Assembly: GCA_964640855.1 (NCBI GenBank)
Contig: CAZXIX010000056.1
Coordinates: forward strand, 1-27,825
DNA from: JAJDFU01 sp964640855
Lineage (GTDB): Bacteria; Bacteroidota; Bacteroidia; Chitinophagales; Saprospiraceae
Length of the DNA: 27,825 nucleotides
Direction: 5' to 3'
How positions within the stretch are numbered: the stretch's first letter is position 1; each line of letters starts with the position of its first letter. This document shows, in pieces, positions 17,557 to 26,502 of the stretch. The notes under the pieces are model-generated. The model was given only the letters and a program-made list of their open reading frames with translations, did not search any database and had not been told where the DNA came from. Made by a program: the position numbers and the translations under genes.

Positions 17557-18249
17557 ATGGCCACAAGAAAGCAGGGAAAGAAAGGGACCGACGAAACACT
17601 GGTCGATATCGTAGAAGTGAGGGACCAGGCACAGGATTTCATGACCCGCAACCAGAACTATATTTTCTTTGGTCTGGTAGCTGCGGTGGTTGCCGTCGGG
17701 GCTTTGGTCTTCTGGAATATCAGAAACGAATCCCGCAACGATGAGGCTATCGAGCAAATGTATCAGGCTCAGTACCAGTTTGAGAGAGACTCCTTTGCCT
17801 CCGCACTGACCAATCCGGGCGGGGGCTACATGGGATTCCTCGATATCCTCGACGAATACGGAAGTACCCAGGCCGGAAATACAGCCAACTACTACATCGG
17901 CGTCTCTTACCTCAACCTTGGCCGCTACGAGGCCGCCATCGATTACCTCAAGGATTTTAAACCCAAGGACGACATCATGCCCATCATGAAAAACGGAGCC
18001 CTGGGGGATGCTTATTCCGAATTGGGCGACCTGGATAACGCCCTCAAGTTTTACCAGCGAGCCGTCGATGCGGGGAAGGTCGATCAGTTGCAAGCCTACT
18101 ACCTGAAAAAAGTGGGTTTGTTGCACGAATACCAAGAAGAATACGATCAGGCCCTGAGGGCCTTCCAGCAGATCAAGTCCGAGTATCCCCTTAGTCCGGA
18201 AGGAAGGGATATTGATCGATATATTCTGCGTGTTTCCGGAAAAGGTTAA
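17557..18249 (+). CDS. Membrane-anchored tetratricopeptide repeat protein
   Basis: A 230-residue protein with a charged N-terminal cytoplasmic segment, one transmembrane helix (about 35-53, YIFFGLVAAVVAVGALVFW) and a helical C-terminal part with TPR-like repeats (NYYIGVSYLNLGRYEAAIDY, GDAYSELGDLDNALKFYQRA, QEEYDQALRAFQQI). The layout resembles YfgM/TPR_21-type proteins that act as periplasm-facing scaffolds or chaperone partners; the exact role here is unknown. The ATG at 17557 is the only sensible start. It is followed by a strong terminator, so it is probably not co-transcribed with ribH. From recollection, a TPR gene between recF and ribH is a common Bacteroidota neighbourhood. Confidence 0.85.
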   Translation: MATRKQGKKGTDETLVDIVEVRDQAQDFMTRNQNYIFFGLVAAVVAVGALVFWNIRNESRNDEAIEQMYQAQYQFERDSFASALTNPGGGYMGFLDILDEYGSTQAGNTANYYIGVSYLNLGRYEAAIDYLKDFKPKDDIMPIMKNGALGDAYSELGDLDNALKFYQRAVDAGKVDQLQAYYLKKVGLLHEYQEEYDQALRAFQQIKSEYPLSPEGRDIDRYILRVSGKG

Positions 18250-18273
18250 ACTATCCGTTGGCTAACGGGTACT

Positions 18274-18309
18274 AAAAAGGTAGCTTGTCATTCGCAGGCT
18301 GCCTTTTTT
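18274..18309 (+). terminator. Strong intrinsic terminator between the TPR gene and ribH
   Basis: AAAAAGGTAGC at 18274-18284 pairs with GCTGCCTTTTT at 18298-18308. Four further loop pairs are possible (18285-18288 with 18294-18297), leaving a 5-base loop. The right arm runs into six T. It starts 25 bases after the TPR stop. Confidence 0.88.
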
Positions 18310-18332
18310 CGTTCCCTCACAATCAGAATGTC

Positions 18333-18866
18333 ATGGCGACCACACACAAAAATCTAAGCTCATACGACGATGCCACCATTCCGGATGGCAAACCCTTTAA
18401 GATCGGAATTGTAGTAAGCGAATGGAACCAGGAGATCACCCACGCCCTGTATGAGGGCTGTTACGATACCCTCCTTCAACACGGGGTGCCCGGGGATCAG
18501 ATCCATACGATACAGGTGCCCGGCTCTTTTGAACTCCCGGCCGGTGCCAAAATGCTCTACAGCAAACACAATCCCGACGCCGTAGTATGCCTGGGATGTG
18601 TCATCCGCGGCGAAACCCGGCACAATGAGTACATCAACCAGGCCGTAGCCACCGGGCTCAGCAATCTGAGCATTGCTTCCAATACACCCTTCATCTTCGG
18701 TGTTCTCACCCCCGATAACCTGCAGCAGGCCCAGGACCGCGCCGGTGGCAAACACGGAAACAAAGGGGTGGAAGCAGCCGTGACGGCCCTCCGCATGGCT
18801 GCCCTGAAAAAAGACCTGGGGCGGTCCGATAAACGGATTGGATTTGCCAACCGGCAGGCCGGTTAA
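18333..18866 (+). CDS. ribH: 6,7-dimethyl-8-ribityllumazine synthase
   Basis: A 177-residue lumazine synthase, slightly longer than the usual 150-165 because of an N-terminal extension. It condenses 3,4-dihydroxy-2-butanone 4-phosphate with 5-amino-6-ribitylamino-uracil in riboflavin synthesis, in the cytoplasm and usually as an icosahedral or pentameric assembly. Key segments: VSEWNQEITHALYEGC, VPGSFELPAGAKML, CLGCVIRGETRHNEYI with the catalytic-region His at 97, FGVLTPDN and the phosphate-binding GGKHGNKGVEAA. The ATG at 18333 is chosen; the only earlier start, a TTG at 18285, falls in the loop of the upstream terminator. The metallohydrolase gene follows after 33 bases. Confidence 0.96.
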   Translation: MATTHKNLSSYDDATIPDGKPFKIGIVVSEWNQEITHALYEGCYDTLLQHGVPGDQIHTIQVPGSFELPAGAKMLYSKHNPDAVVCLGCVIRGETRHNEYINQAVATGLSNLSIASNTPFIFGVLTPDNLQQAQDRAGGKHGNKGVEAAVTALRMAALKKDLGRSDKRIGFANRQAG

Positions 18867-18899
18867 AGATTTCCCTTACCTTTTGGGGAAAACACGCCT

Positions 18900-19757
18900 A
18901 TGAAAATTCATCCGATCGAAACCGGTTTTTTTAAACTGGACGGCGGGGCTATGTTCGGCATCATCCCCAAGCAACTCTGGGCCAGACTCAATCCACCGGA
19001 TGAACGGAACCTCTGCACCTGGGCAATGCGCTGTCTGCTCATTGAAGCGGGGGATCGCAAGATCCTGGTCGATACGGGCTTGGGCGATAAGCAGGACGAA
19101 AAATTCAGATCCCACTTTCACCCCCACGGAGAAGATTCTCTCCTGGGGTCTCTCCAGGAAAAAGGTCTGCAAGCGGAAGATATTACGGATGTACTGCTTA
19201 CCCATCTCCATTTTGATCACGTCGGCGGAGCCGTGAAAAGGACCGGTGAGGGCAAATTGGTACCTACCTTTTCCCGCGCCCGCTATTGGTCCAACGAAAA
19301 ACACTATCAATGGGCCCTGAATCCGAACGCCCGGGAGGCAGCTTCCTTCCTGAAAGAGAATTTCGTTCCTCTGCAGGAGGCCGGCGTTCTGCATTTTCTC
19401 GATATCGGAGAAGATGATTTTGAATGGCTACCCGGCATTAAGCTCAGGCTGGTCTATGGCCATACCGAGGCTATGATGGTCGTTCTGATCTCACAGGGGG
19501 GCAAAACCATGGTCTATTGCGCCGACGTCATGCCCTCCACCTTCCATTTGGGAATGCCCTATGTGATGGGATACGACCTCCGCCCCCTTTACACCCTGGA
19601 GGAGAAAAAACGCATCCTCGAAGACGGACTTGAGCACGGCCATCTGCTTTTCTTCGAGCACGATCCCCAAACCCCTTCCTACACCTTGAAGCGCGATGAT
19701 CGGGGGAGGATCGTACTCGGAGAGAAAGTTTCGGTTTACGATTTTTTCAACGGGTAA
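18900..19757 (+). CDS. Metallo-beta-lactamase-fold hydrolase
   Basis: A 285-residue protein with a complete two-metal site: THLHFDH with His102, His104, Asp106 and His107, then His188 (YGHTEA), Asp209 (YCADV) and His254 (FFEHDP). The layout, including the N-terminal LVDTGLGD strand, resembles the quorum-quenching lactonase/MBL-hydrolase group (AttM/AiiA-like and relatives), but the substrate cannot be told from sequence; a hydrolase of intracellular metabolites is equally likely. No signal peptide, so cytoplasmic. It lies 33 bases after ribH and could be read through from it; a TACCTTTTG match at 18877 is too close to the ATG to be a convincing own promoter. Confidence 0.88.
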   Translation: MKIHPIETGFFKLDGGAMFGIIPKQLWARLNPPDERNLCTWAMRCLLIEAGDRKILVDTGLGDKQDEKFRSHFHPHGEDSLLGSLQEKGLQAEDITDVLLTHLHFDHVGGAVKRTGEGKLVPTFSRARYWSNEKHYQWALNPNAREAASFLKENFVPLQEAGVLHFLDIGEDDFEWLPGIKLRLVYGHTEAMMVVLISQGGKTMVYCADVMPSTFHLGMPYVMGYDLRPLYTLEEKKRILEDGLEHGHLLFFEHDPQTPSYTLKRDDRGRIVLGEKVSVYDFFNG

Positions 19758-19760
19758 TCC

Positions 19761-19789
19761 TCACCCGGTCCGCCGGTGACCGCCTTTTT
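19761..19789 (+). terminator. Possible terminator after the metallohydrolase gene
   Basis: TCACC-C-GG at 19761-19768 pairs with CCGGTGA at 19773-19779 (7 bp with one bulged C, TCCG loop), followed after five bases by five T (19785-19789). The delayed T run makes it weaker than the other terminators. It lies in the 31 bases between two convergent genes. Confidence 0.4.
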
Positions 19790-22700
19790 CAAATGCCTCC
19801 TGCCTGGCCTACCGTAATCCATCTTCCCCTCTGCCGGGCATGAATGCTGTTGTCGTACATGGCTTCGCAATGAACGCCGGGCAGGTAAAAACGCCCTTGA
19901 TAAGCCGCATTTAACTGGACATAGTAGGTGGCCGAACCCCCAGGCGACAATCCAAAAAAGGTATATACCCGATCATCCCGAATATCCTGGTAATCGCTGG
20001 GGGAATTCTCGTACTGGTTCATTCCGGCCATTCGACTGTTCAGGATTTCCCAACCCGAGGGGAAAATTTGATCCAGGGCGATATTGTCGATCGGGTAGGG
20101 ACGTTCGCCCGTATGGGTCACTTCTACCCTGGCGATCAGATCGGAACCCTGATTCAGGCTGGTCGGGTCGATCTCCTTTCCGTTGAGATCGAGATAACTT
20201 ACTTGCATTCGAATTCCGCTGGCATTGGGGTTTTCATCGCCCACGAGGGGCTTACCTCTGGATACCAGTCTGGCAAAGAGGAGTCCTGTTCCCTTGTTTT
20301 CCAGCCGGATAGGTATCTGACCTTGCAATTGTTCCTGAGGGATATCAATCCGGGCGATCGGAAGATTGGAGCCCCTGTTCTGCAAGTTTCCTTGCCCCAG
20401 GGAATAGGCGAAGGCCATCTCGTTTTGGGATCCTTCCGCCCCGAGTAGCTTTCCGATGGCCAGCAGACAATAAGCTGTGGTTTGGGTGCTGTACCATCTG
20501 GCCCTGCCGAGTTCTTCCGCTATACGGAAGGCCAGATCCGCGGCTTCGTTTTCCTGTTCCAACAGGATGCGGGTTTCCAGGATCATGGCCATATCCCTCA
20601 GCGAAGAACCGTACGTAAGGCTAAAGCCAGAATAAGGCGAAAGCTCAGCCGTCTGTCCGGATACCAGGCGTTCGGCTACCTCTCTTTTTCCTGCCAGCGC
20701 ATAGGCGGCAGAAAGGCGCCAGCTTGCCTGCGTATTCAGGTCCTGTTGCTCGCGCAGGCGATTCATGCCAGCCATATCGGGTTGTTCGGCCAGGGCAAGG
20801 GTGTACAGGCGATAAGCCTGGATCAATTCTGCTTCCGCTTTTTGGTTGCCATAGCCCAATTCCCGGGGGCGATTGTCCGGTTCCCAGAGCCGGCTGGTCT
20901 TTTTCTGGAAATCCAGGAAGCGTTGCCATAAACCGCTGGGAACGGAATATCCCATAGAGCGGGCTTCCAGCAGGAAATGACCGGCATAGGTGGTGGCCCA
21001 TTGATCGGGTTGGTTTCCTCCGGGCCAATAGGCAAAACCTCCGGCAGCGGTTTGGAAATCAATCAGGCGTCGAATGGTAGCCTGGACGTTTTTTTTCATG
21101 GCTTCCGCCTGGGCGGGCTCAAGGTCCAGCATCCGACCTGCATACAGTTGCGGAAAAGCGGCCGACACGCTTTGTTCGACACAGCCGTAGGGATATTGGA
21201 TCAGATAGTCCAGTCGTTCGCCCAGGTTCAAAGGCGGGAGAGTAGACACCTCGAGGTAGGCTTCCCGGCTCCCCTGGGTCCCGATGGGAGAGAGGTTCTC
21301 CTCCCAACTTTCACCGACCTGGAGGCTGGCCACCCGGGTCTCCGTCTGGACAGAATTCGGATTCCGGATCTGGATCTCGATTTCTTGCGAAGCTTGCTCG
21401 CCCTGGCCGCTGGCTTCGATCCGGAAGGTGGCCCGACCAGTGTTGCTGCCTGCCTTGGCATCAAAATACACCACCTGGTTTCCCGGAGCGTCGAATCGGA
21501 CTTGCTGCCGCGAGGTAACTATATCTACCAGGCCGCTGCGTTCAGTGACCGTAAGGCTTACGTTTTTGACCTGCTCTTTCAGGGCAAACACATTTACCGG
21601 GATCCGAATCTCCTCACCGGGCCCCAGCACACGGGGCAAAGTGGTCAGCACCATGAGGGGTTTTCGAACCGGCACGGTTTTTTCCCCGGCGCCGTAGGCT
21701 CCGTCTTCAGCGGCAACCACCATGGTGCGTACAGCTCCTACGTAATTGGCCATGGTCAGCCGGTGCCGCGCCGTTTGTCCCTTTTTCAACCGGAAAGGGC
21801 CCAGGTGCATGACCACGGGCTCGAATCGATTGGCCTCTTCGGCTTCGGGACTGACTTCCTGCGATCCGTCTCCTCCAACGCTCAGGATCCGATCCAGTTG
21901 TCCGCCGTAAGCGCCCAACACCTGATCGTACACATCCCAGGTGCGAATGCCCAGGGCTTCTTTGGCATAGAAGGCATTGTGCGGATTCGGGGTTCGGAAT
22001 CCGGTCAGGCCCAGCAGACCTTCGTCGACTACGGCCAGCGTATAAGTCATCGGCTTTCCACCGGCTTCGCTGACCTCTACCGAAAATTCGGTTTCAGGCC
22101 TTATCTCGTCGGGTGCGCCGACGACGGGCTTTAGTATAGTCTCCGGATCTTCGATGGCTATGGGCAGCACGCCATATAACCGGATCGGTCGATCGTTTTT
22201 TACCTGTCCGTGCACCTGCACGAGGGTAACATGGGCGTAGACATTGGGCGCCATGTCGGCTTTGGCCCGGAAGCGATAGGTATTCTCGCCCGGCTCCAGA
22301 TCCACCCATTGGGTCTCCAGAATGTTGGCACCGGTTTCCAGGCTGATCAGGGCCCGGCTGTTCTCTTCCGCCGGTATCTTCAAGCTCACTTCTTCCCCTA
22401 CCTGGTAGGTTTCCTTCTCGGCCGTGAAAGCCAGCAGGGCTGCGTCATCCGGGCGGACATCATCCTCTCCGTAGGGGTATCCGACGTAGAGAAAATCGCC
22501 GGTGCAATGTCCGCTTTGCTCGTCGCAGACCCGTACCAGATAGCGACCCCAGTCGTCCAGTTGCAGGTTCCAGGTAGACACTCCCTCGCCATTGGTTCGC
22601 AGGTCAGCCGAAAGCTGCTCTTCCAGGTTTCGGTCGTAATTGTAAGTGGAAACGTTGTTTCGGTTGCGTTCCCACCACCAGCGCCACTCCACCCGGTATA

Positions 22701-25371
22701 CTTCCCCGGTCAGTTTTCGGTTGGGGAGGGGGTTTCCATCCTGATCGACGACTACCAGTTTCAATTGACCGGGTTCCTGTATGTCCATCCGTTTTTGGCG
22801 GTATTCATTTTCCGGAAGTTCCACGCCCACATAGGCCTGAAAAGGACTGATTTCCAGCGATTGTAAGGCTGTGCTGAAATCTCCGCCCTTTTCCACCACC
22901 CGGGTTCGCAAGCGGGCCGTCATTTTGCCGGAAGGGAGGGTTCGGGGGAGAAAAGCCGTTTGAAAAGAAGCTTTACCGTTGTTGTCCAGGATGCCTTCAT
23001 AAATGACCTGCGACTGCCCGTCAAGCTGACGGGTAGGATCGTCAAATTCATAGCTGGGATATCGGGAAAAGCGGGTGTTTTTGCTTTGTACCTGACTTTC
23101 CACCACGGCTTCCAGGGCAGAAGCGGGAGCCCCGTGCAGCCAACGGGCAGAAAGTTCGGCCGTAGCCTGGCCCGAGGAAGGCAACTGGATGGATTCTCCG
23201 CCGAAATCTAGGTCGATCTGAAGCCGGTTGGGCTTGATGGTTTCGATCATCAGGCTTTTGTTGAAAACGGCGCCGCCTGCTTTGACCTCCGCTCTCCAGG
23301 TACCTGTCGGGTCGTTCTTTTCGGTGCCGAAGGAAAGATCGTACACGTGATTGACATGCGAGATTACATTTCTCCTTTTCACCAATTGATTGCGGGCATT
23401 GTATATCTCGAGAGTGATCGGATAATTTTCGGGTAAGGATTGGGAAGTGTTCTCGAGGATGAAATTCAGAAATACGGAATCCCCGGGCCGCCAGGCCCCC
23501 CTTTCGGCATAGAGAAAGCCTTTCATGCCTTTTTGGGCCTGGTTTCCGTCTACATCGAAACGACTGAGGGACAATGCATTTCCATCTTGCAAACGCAGGT
23601 ATCCCTTGTCCGAAGCCCGGGAAGCGACTGCGACAAAGGGTTTTTCCTCCAATTGCAGGGAAAGCGTGCCATCGGCTCCTGTTTCACCTGAACCGATCAG
23701 TTGCTGATAGAAATTGTAAAACGTGACGATCGATCCGGCCACAGGCCGGGCGGTGCGCAGATCGTTGACGGCTACCAGGAATTCATTGCGGTCGTTTCCT
23801 TTGGCGATGATCCCCAGGTTGGAGGTAAGGACATTCCTCCGAATGAACTTCTCGTAATTGTAATAGGCCGGTTTGCAGGGATTGTCGCGGTCTTCCCATT
23901 CATAGCCGGAATAATACCCTTCGTAGCCGTACCAATTGTCCAGCATGGAGCGCAATTCCTCCGACGGATCGTTGACTTGGGTCAGTTCCTCTTCCTGGCC
24001 GGTATAGTTGTTCGCGCAGGCATATTGAGCATAGGCAGGTTTGAAACCGATCCGGATCTGGTAGATAGCATCCCGGTCCTGCTGAAAAAGTTCGCTCAAA
24101 TCGAGCGCATACCTGCCCCAGGTGGTGGCCTCCGCCGTTGGGTTCAGGAGCTGCAGATCTACTTTTTGTTGAAGAATGAGCTGCCCTACCCGATACAGCT
24201 GGTCCTCTCCGTCGAGGTCGTTGGTTTGCAGGAATTGGAGAATGTTGTTGTCGTATATCTTAAAGATCTCGACCAGAACCGCATGAAGTCCGACGGCCTC
24301 AAATGGGAAAATGAGCCCTTCGGATTCGGGCATAATGACCCCTTTGCCTACCAGCCGCACAGCGGGCTCCGGCATATTTAAAGCTACCGTCCAGGTAGAG
24401 GATTCTTTCATGCGATCTCCGCGACTGTTGAGAATCCCGGCAGAGGCCCTCAGTTCATATGTTCCGGAAAGTTTCCCGGAAGGAAAGACGAAAAGTTCTG
24501 TGCCGTCGATCAGAAAGCGGAGGTCACCCGTATAGTCTTTGAGACTGATCAGGCCGCTTAGGTCCTGGTTGGTTCGCAAGGGGTCGGAGAATTGGAGAAC
24601 TATGGCCTGCTCCGGATCCTGAATGGCCCGTACGCGGGTAATCCAGAATTCATCCAGGGCGGGAATCGCAAAGGATTGGCTTCCGCTTCGATCGACTTCT
24701 ATGGATCGCCCATTCCAGGAGAGTTCCACCTGCCCGGATTCCGATCCCCGCAGTATACCCCGGACGGTAAAGCGATGCAGGAGTTGATCGGCACTGTGTT
24801 CCCACTGGATGTCAAGCGCTTCTCCCGATTGGGACGCTTGCAGGACCGGCTCTACGGCCGACGGATCCGCCAGGTCGGCGGAATACAGAACCCCCCGGAT
24901 CTCTTGGTTTTCGGGCGTTTCAGGGCTGGCAGGGTACAAGCCATCGAACTCAATGTCGAAGTCCTGGTCCCGGGTGTCAAAATTGAAGCTTACCCGACGC
25001 GCCGGACGGGGTGCATCCGGAAACAGGCGATCCAACTGGAGGACGGCCTGGTAGGCTTGCGAACCCTTGAGATGCGGATCGGGATCGAAACGGAGCGTCC
25101 GGTTATCTTCCCAATAGAGTTTACCCTCAGCGCGAGGCGATAGCTGGAGGACGGAAGCCTCGATCTCACCCCCTACCTCTCCCGGTTCGATCGGACTTTG
25201 GGTAAATCGAATCCGGACCGGGCCTGCTTTGGAGAGAATTCCGCTCGAATAGCCCGAAATATAGGCTTTGGCCTCTTCGGGCAGCTCTGACGGGCCGGCT
25301 GAACGGTCGCAGGCGAAGAAGAAAAGAAGGAAAATACATGCCAGAAAGCAAGTGAAAGATGACCTGAACAT
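19789..25371 (-). CDS. Alpha-2-macroglobulin family lipoprotein (YfaS-like)
   Basis: An 1860-residue envelope protein. The chosen ATG at 25371 gives a lipoprotein signal peptide (FRSSFTCFLACIFLLFFFAC, with the acylated Cys followed by Asp); an ATG at 25410 would add 13 residues ahead of it. The N-terminal two thirds consists of macroglobulin-type beta domains, with the family segment GFLYAERGAWRPGDSVFL. The A2M core follows (MANYVGAVRTMVVAAEDGAYG and PLMVLTTLPRVLGPGEEI). The thioester motif YPYGCVEQ (Cys at about residue 1397) leads into the helical thioester domain with YWPGG and WATTYAGHFLLEA. Bacterial macroglobulins trap proteases in the periplasm or on the surface by covalent thioester linkage, and are thought to defend against host or competitor proteases. 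No pbpC-like penicillin-binding gene is adjacent, unlike type I systems of proteobacteria. It is divergent from the Lon-domain gene. Confidence 0.94.
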   Translation of the reverse strand: MFRSSFTCFLACIFLLFFFACDRSAGPSELPEEAKAYISGYSSGILSKAGPVRIRFTQSPIEPGEVGGEIEASVLQLSPRAEGKLYWEDNRTLRFDPDPHLKGSQAYQAVLQLDRLFPDAPRPARRVSFNFDTRDQDFDIEFDGLYPASPETPENQEIRGVLYSADLADPSAVEPVLQASQSGEALDIQWEHSADQLLHRFTVRGILRGSESGQVELSWNGRSIEVDRSGSQSFAIPALDEFWITRVRAIQDPEQAIVLQFSDPLRTNQDLSGLISLKDYTGDLRFLIDGTELFVFPSGKLSGTYELRASAGILNSRGDRMKESSTWTVALNMPEPAVRLVGKGVIMPESEGLIFPFEAVGLHAVLVEIFKIYDNNILQFLQTNDLDGEDQLYRVGQLILQQKVDLQLLNPTAEATTWGRYALDLSELFQQDRDAIYQIRIGFKPAYAQYACANNYTGQEEELTQVNDPSEELRSMLDNWYGYEGYYSGYEWEDRDNPCKPAYYNYEKFIRRNVLTSNLGIIAKGNDRNEFLVAVNDLRTARPVAGSIVTFYNFYQQLIGSGETGADGTLSLQLEEKPFVAVASRASDKGYLRLQDGNALSLSRFDVDGNQAQKGMKGFLYAERGAWRPGDSVFLNFILENTSQSLPENYPITLEIYNARNQLVKRRNVISHVNHVYDLSFGTEKNDPTGTWRAEVKAGGAVFNKSLMIETIKPNRLQIDLDFGGESIQLPSSGQATAELSARWLHGAPASALEAVVESQVQSKNTRFSRYPSYEFDDPTRQLDGQSQVIYEGILDNNGKASFQTAFLPRTLPSGKMTARLRTRVVEKGGDFSTALQSLEISPFQAYVGVELPENEYRQKRMDIQEPGQLKLVVVDQDGNPLPNRKLTGEVYRVEWRWWWERNRNNVSTYNYDRNLEEQLSADLRTNGEGVSTWNLQLDDWGRYLVRVCDEQSGHCTGDFLYVGYPYGEDDVRPDDAALLAFTAEKETYQVGEEVSLKIPAEENSRALISLETGANILETQWVDLEPGENTYRFRAKADMAPNVYAHVTLVQVHGQVKNDRPIRLYGVLPIAIEDPETILKPVVGAPDEIRPETEFSVEVSEAGGKPMTYTLAVVDEGLLGLTGFRTPNPHNAFYAKEALGIRTWDVYDQVLGAYGGQLDRILSVGGDGSQEVSPEAEEANRFEPVVMHLGPFRLKKGQTARHRLTMANYVGAVRTMVVAAEDGAYGAGEKTVPVRKPLMVLTTLPRVLGPGEEIRIPVNVFALKEQVKNVSLTVTERSGLVDIVTSRQQVRFDAPGNQVVYFDAKAGSNTGRATFRIEASGQGEQASQEIEIQIRNPNSVQTETRVASLQVGESWEENLSPIGTQGSREAYLEVSTLPPLNLGERLDYLIQYPYGCVEQSVSAAFPQLYAGRMLDLEPAQAEAMKKNVQATIRRLIDFQTAAGGFAYWPGGNQPDQWATTYAGHFLLEARSMGYSVPSGLWQRFLDFQKKTSRLWEPDNRPRELGYGNQKAEAELIQAYRLYTLALAEQPDMAGMNRLREQQDLNTQASWRLSAAYALAGKREVAERLVSGQTAELSPYSGFSLTYGSSLRDMAMILETRILLEQENEAADLAFRIAEELGRARWYSTQTTAYCLLAIGKLLGAEGSQNEMAFAYSLGQGNLQNRGSNLPIARIDIPQEQLQGQIPIRLENKGTGLLFARLVSRGKPLVGDENPNASGIRMQVSYLDLNGKEIDPTSLNQGSDLIARVEVTHTGERPYPIDNIALDQIFPSGWEILNSRMAGMNQYENSPSDYQDIRDDRVYTFFGLSPGGSATYYVQLNAAYQGRFYLPGVHCEAMYDNSIHARQRGRWITVGQAGGI

Positions 25372-25506
25372 AAGCTTAGGTTTAAATAGTATTGGGTGGG
25401 CGTGCAACATTTTGATTATTCATTCTCCGGGGTGAACTTGCAGCGGGGGAGCGGGTTTTGTAAGCGTAAACGAGCGTTTCCCGAGTCCTGTCAAAATACT
25501 TGATTT

Positions 25507-26142
25507 ATGTCGGAATTTCTTCCTCAGTTTCCTCTACAGATCGTGGTTTTTCCTGGTGAGCAGGTTAATCTCCACATCTTCGAACCCCGATACCAGGAGT
25601 TGATCCGGGATTGTGAAACGGAAGGCCTGAACTTTGGCATTCCGGCATTCGTCAACGGGAACGTACAAACGACAGGAACGGAAGTGCGACTGAGCGAGAT
25701 CGTAAAGAAGTATCCGGGAGGGGAATCGGATATCCGCGTAGTAGGAGAACGGATCTATTTCATTCAAAAGTTTTACCCGAAGGCGGAAGGAAAGCTCTAT
25801 GCGGGGGCCGATGTAGAATGGAAGAAGATCGACATGCGGGGAAACCCGGCCATGCGCGCCCAGATCGCCGAACAAGTCCAGGAATTATTCCAGCTTCTGG
25901 GCGTCAAAAAAGACTTGCCGAAAGATGCCGATCGCTTTTCCGTGTACGACGTAGCCCACCACCTGGGTCTGAATCTGCAACAAGAATATGAACTGTTAAA
26001 CCTGTTTACGGAATTCGAACGCCAACAGTACGCTCTCAGTCATCTGACCAATACGCTTCCTGTGGTTCGGGAAATGGAAACCCTGCGGACCCGTGTGCAG
26101 ATGAACGGTCATTTCCGCAATTTGAAGCCGCCGGAATTCTGA
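25507..26142 (+). CDS. Lon substrate-binding-domain protein
   Basis: A 211-residue protein made of the N-terminal (substrate-binding) domain of Lon protease without ATPase or peptidase parts. The family signature is clear at the start: LPQFPLQIVVFPGEQVNLHIFEPRY, then LIRDCETEGLNFGIPAF and a helical C-terminal half (VYDVAHHLGLNLQQEYELL, then LPVVREMETLRTRVQMNGHF). Stand-alone proteins of this type are widespread in Bacteroidota; the function is not established and a substrate- or peptide-binding role is inferred. The ATG at 25507 fits the family start. It is divergent from the macroglobulin gene, with starts about 135 bases apart. Confidence 0.88.
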   Translation: MSEFLPQFPLQIVVFPGEQVNLHIFEPRYQELIRDCETEGLNFGIPAFVNGNVQTTGTEVRLSEIVKKYPGGESDIRVVGERIYFIQKFYPKAEGKLYAGADVEWKKIDMRGNPAMRAQIAEQVQELFQLLGVKKDLPKDADRFSVYDVAHHLGLNLQQEYELLNLFTEFERQQYALSHLTNTLPVVREMETLRTRVQMNGHFRNLKPPEF

Positions 26143-26502
26143 GAGAGGCCCATGGGGAGCAAAGGAAGAATGATTGCCTGACCGGTAGTGATTTCCAACC
26201 TATTATAAAAGCGGGTATGCCCAAAAGGCGCCACACAGACATCCGGGTAGTTTGGACCCGATAAAACAGGATTTTGGACTGCTGATCCGGTTCGGTAATC
26301 CCCTTGTCTTTCGCAAGAATCCCGCGGAAACGGGATTGGGGCCCGCCCTAGTCAGATCAAGTCAGGCCAATATGTGATAAGTGTTGACCCAAACTCTTCT
26401 GATGCCCATGTGGCAGCGAATACGATTGTATTCAACAACAAGTTTAGGCTCCTTGGAGCAGCTTTTCAAGGTTGAGGAGCGCTTTGACGGAGGTTTAACA
26501 TT
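26143..26502. other. Intergenic region with possible folded RNA; no gene supported
   Basis: This 360-base stretch has no convincing coding region. At 26300-26341 the sequence can fold as a three-way junction: CCCC (26300-26303) with GGGG (26338-26341), TTG (26304-26306) with CAA (26314-26316), and AATCCCG (26318-26324) with CGGGATT (26331-26337). A short GCTCC-TT-GGAGC hairpin lies near 26450. No T-rich tail follows on either strand, so an intrinsic terminator is not supported. Confidence 0.4.

Noticed and set aside
20977..22134. Plus-strand open frame of 385 codons inside the macroglobulin gene
   Set aside because: Antisense shadow; the opposite strand encodes conserved A2M core motifs throughout.
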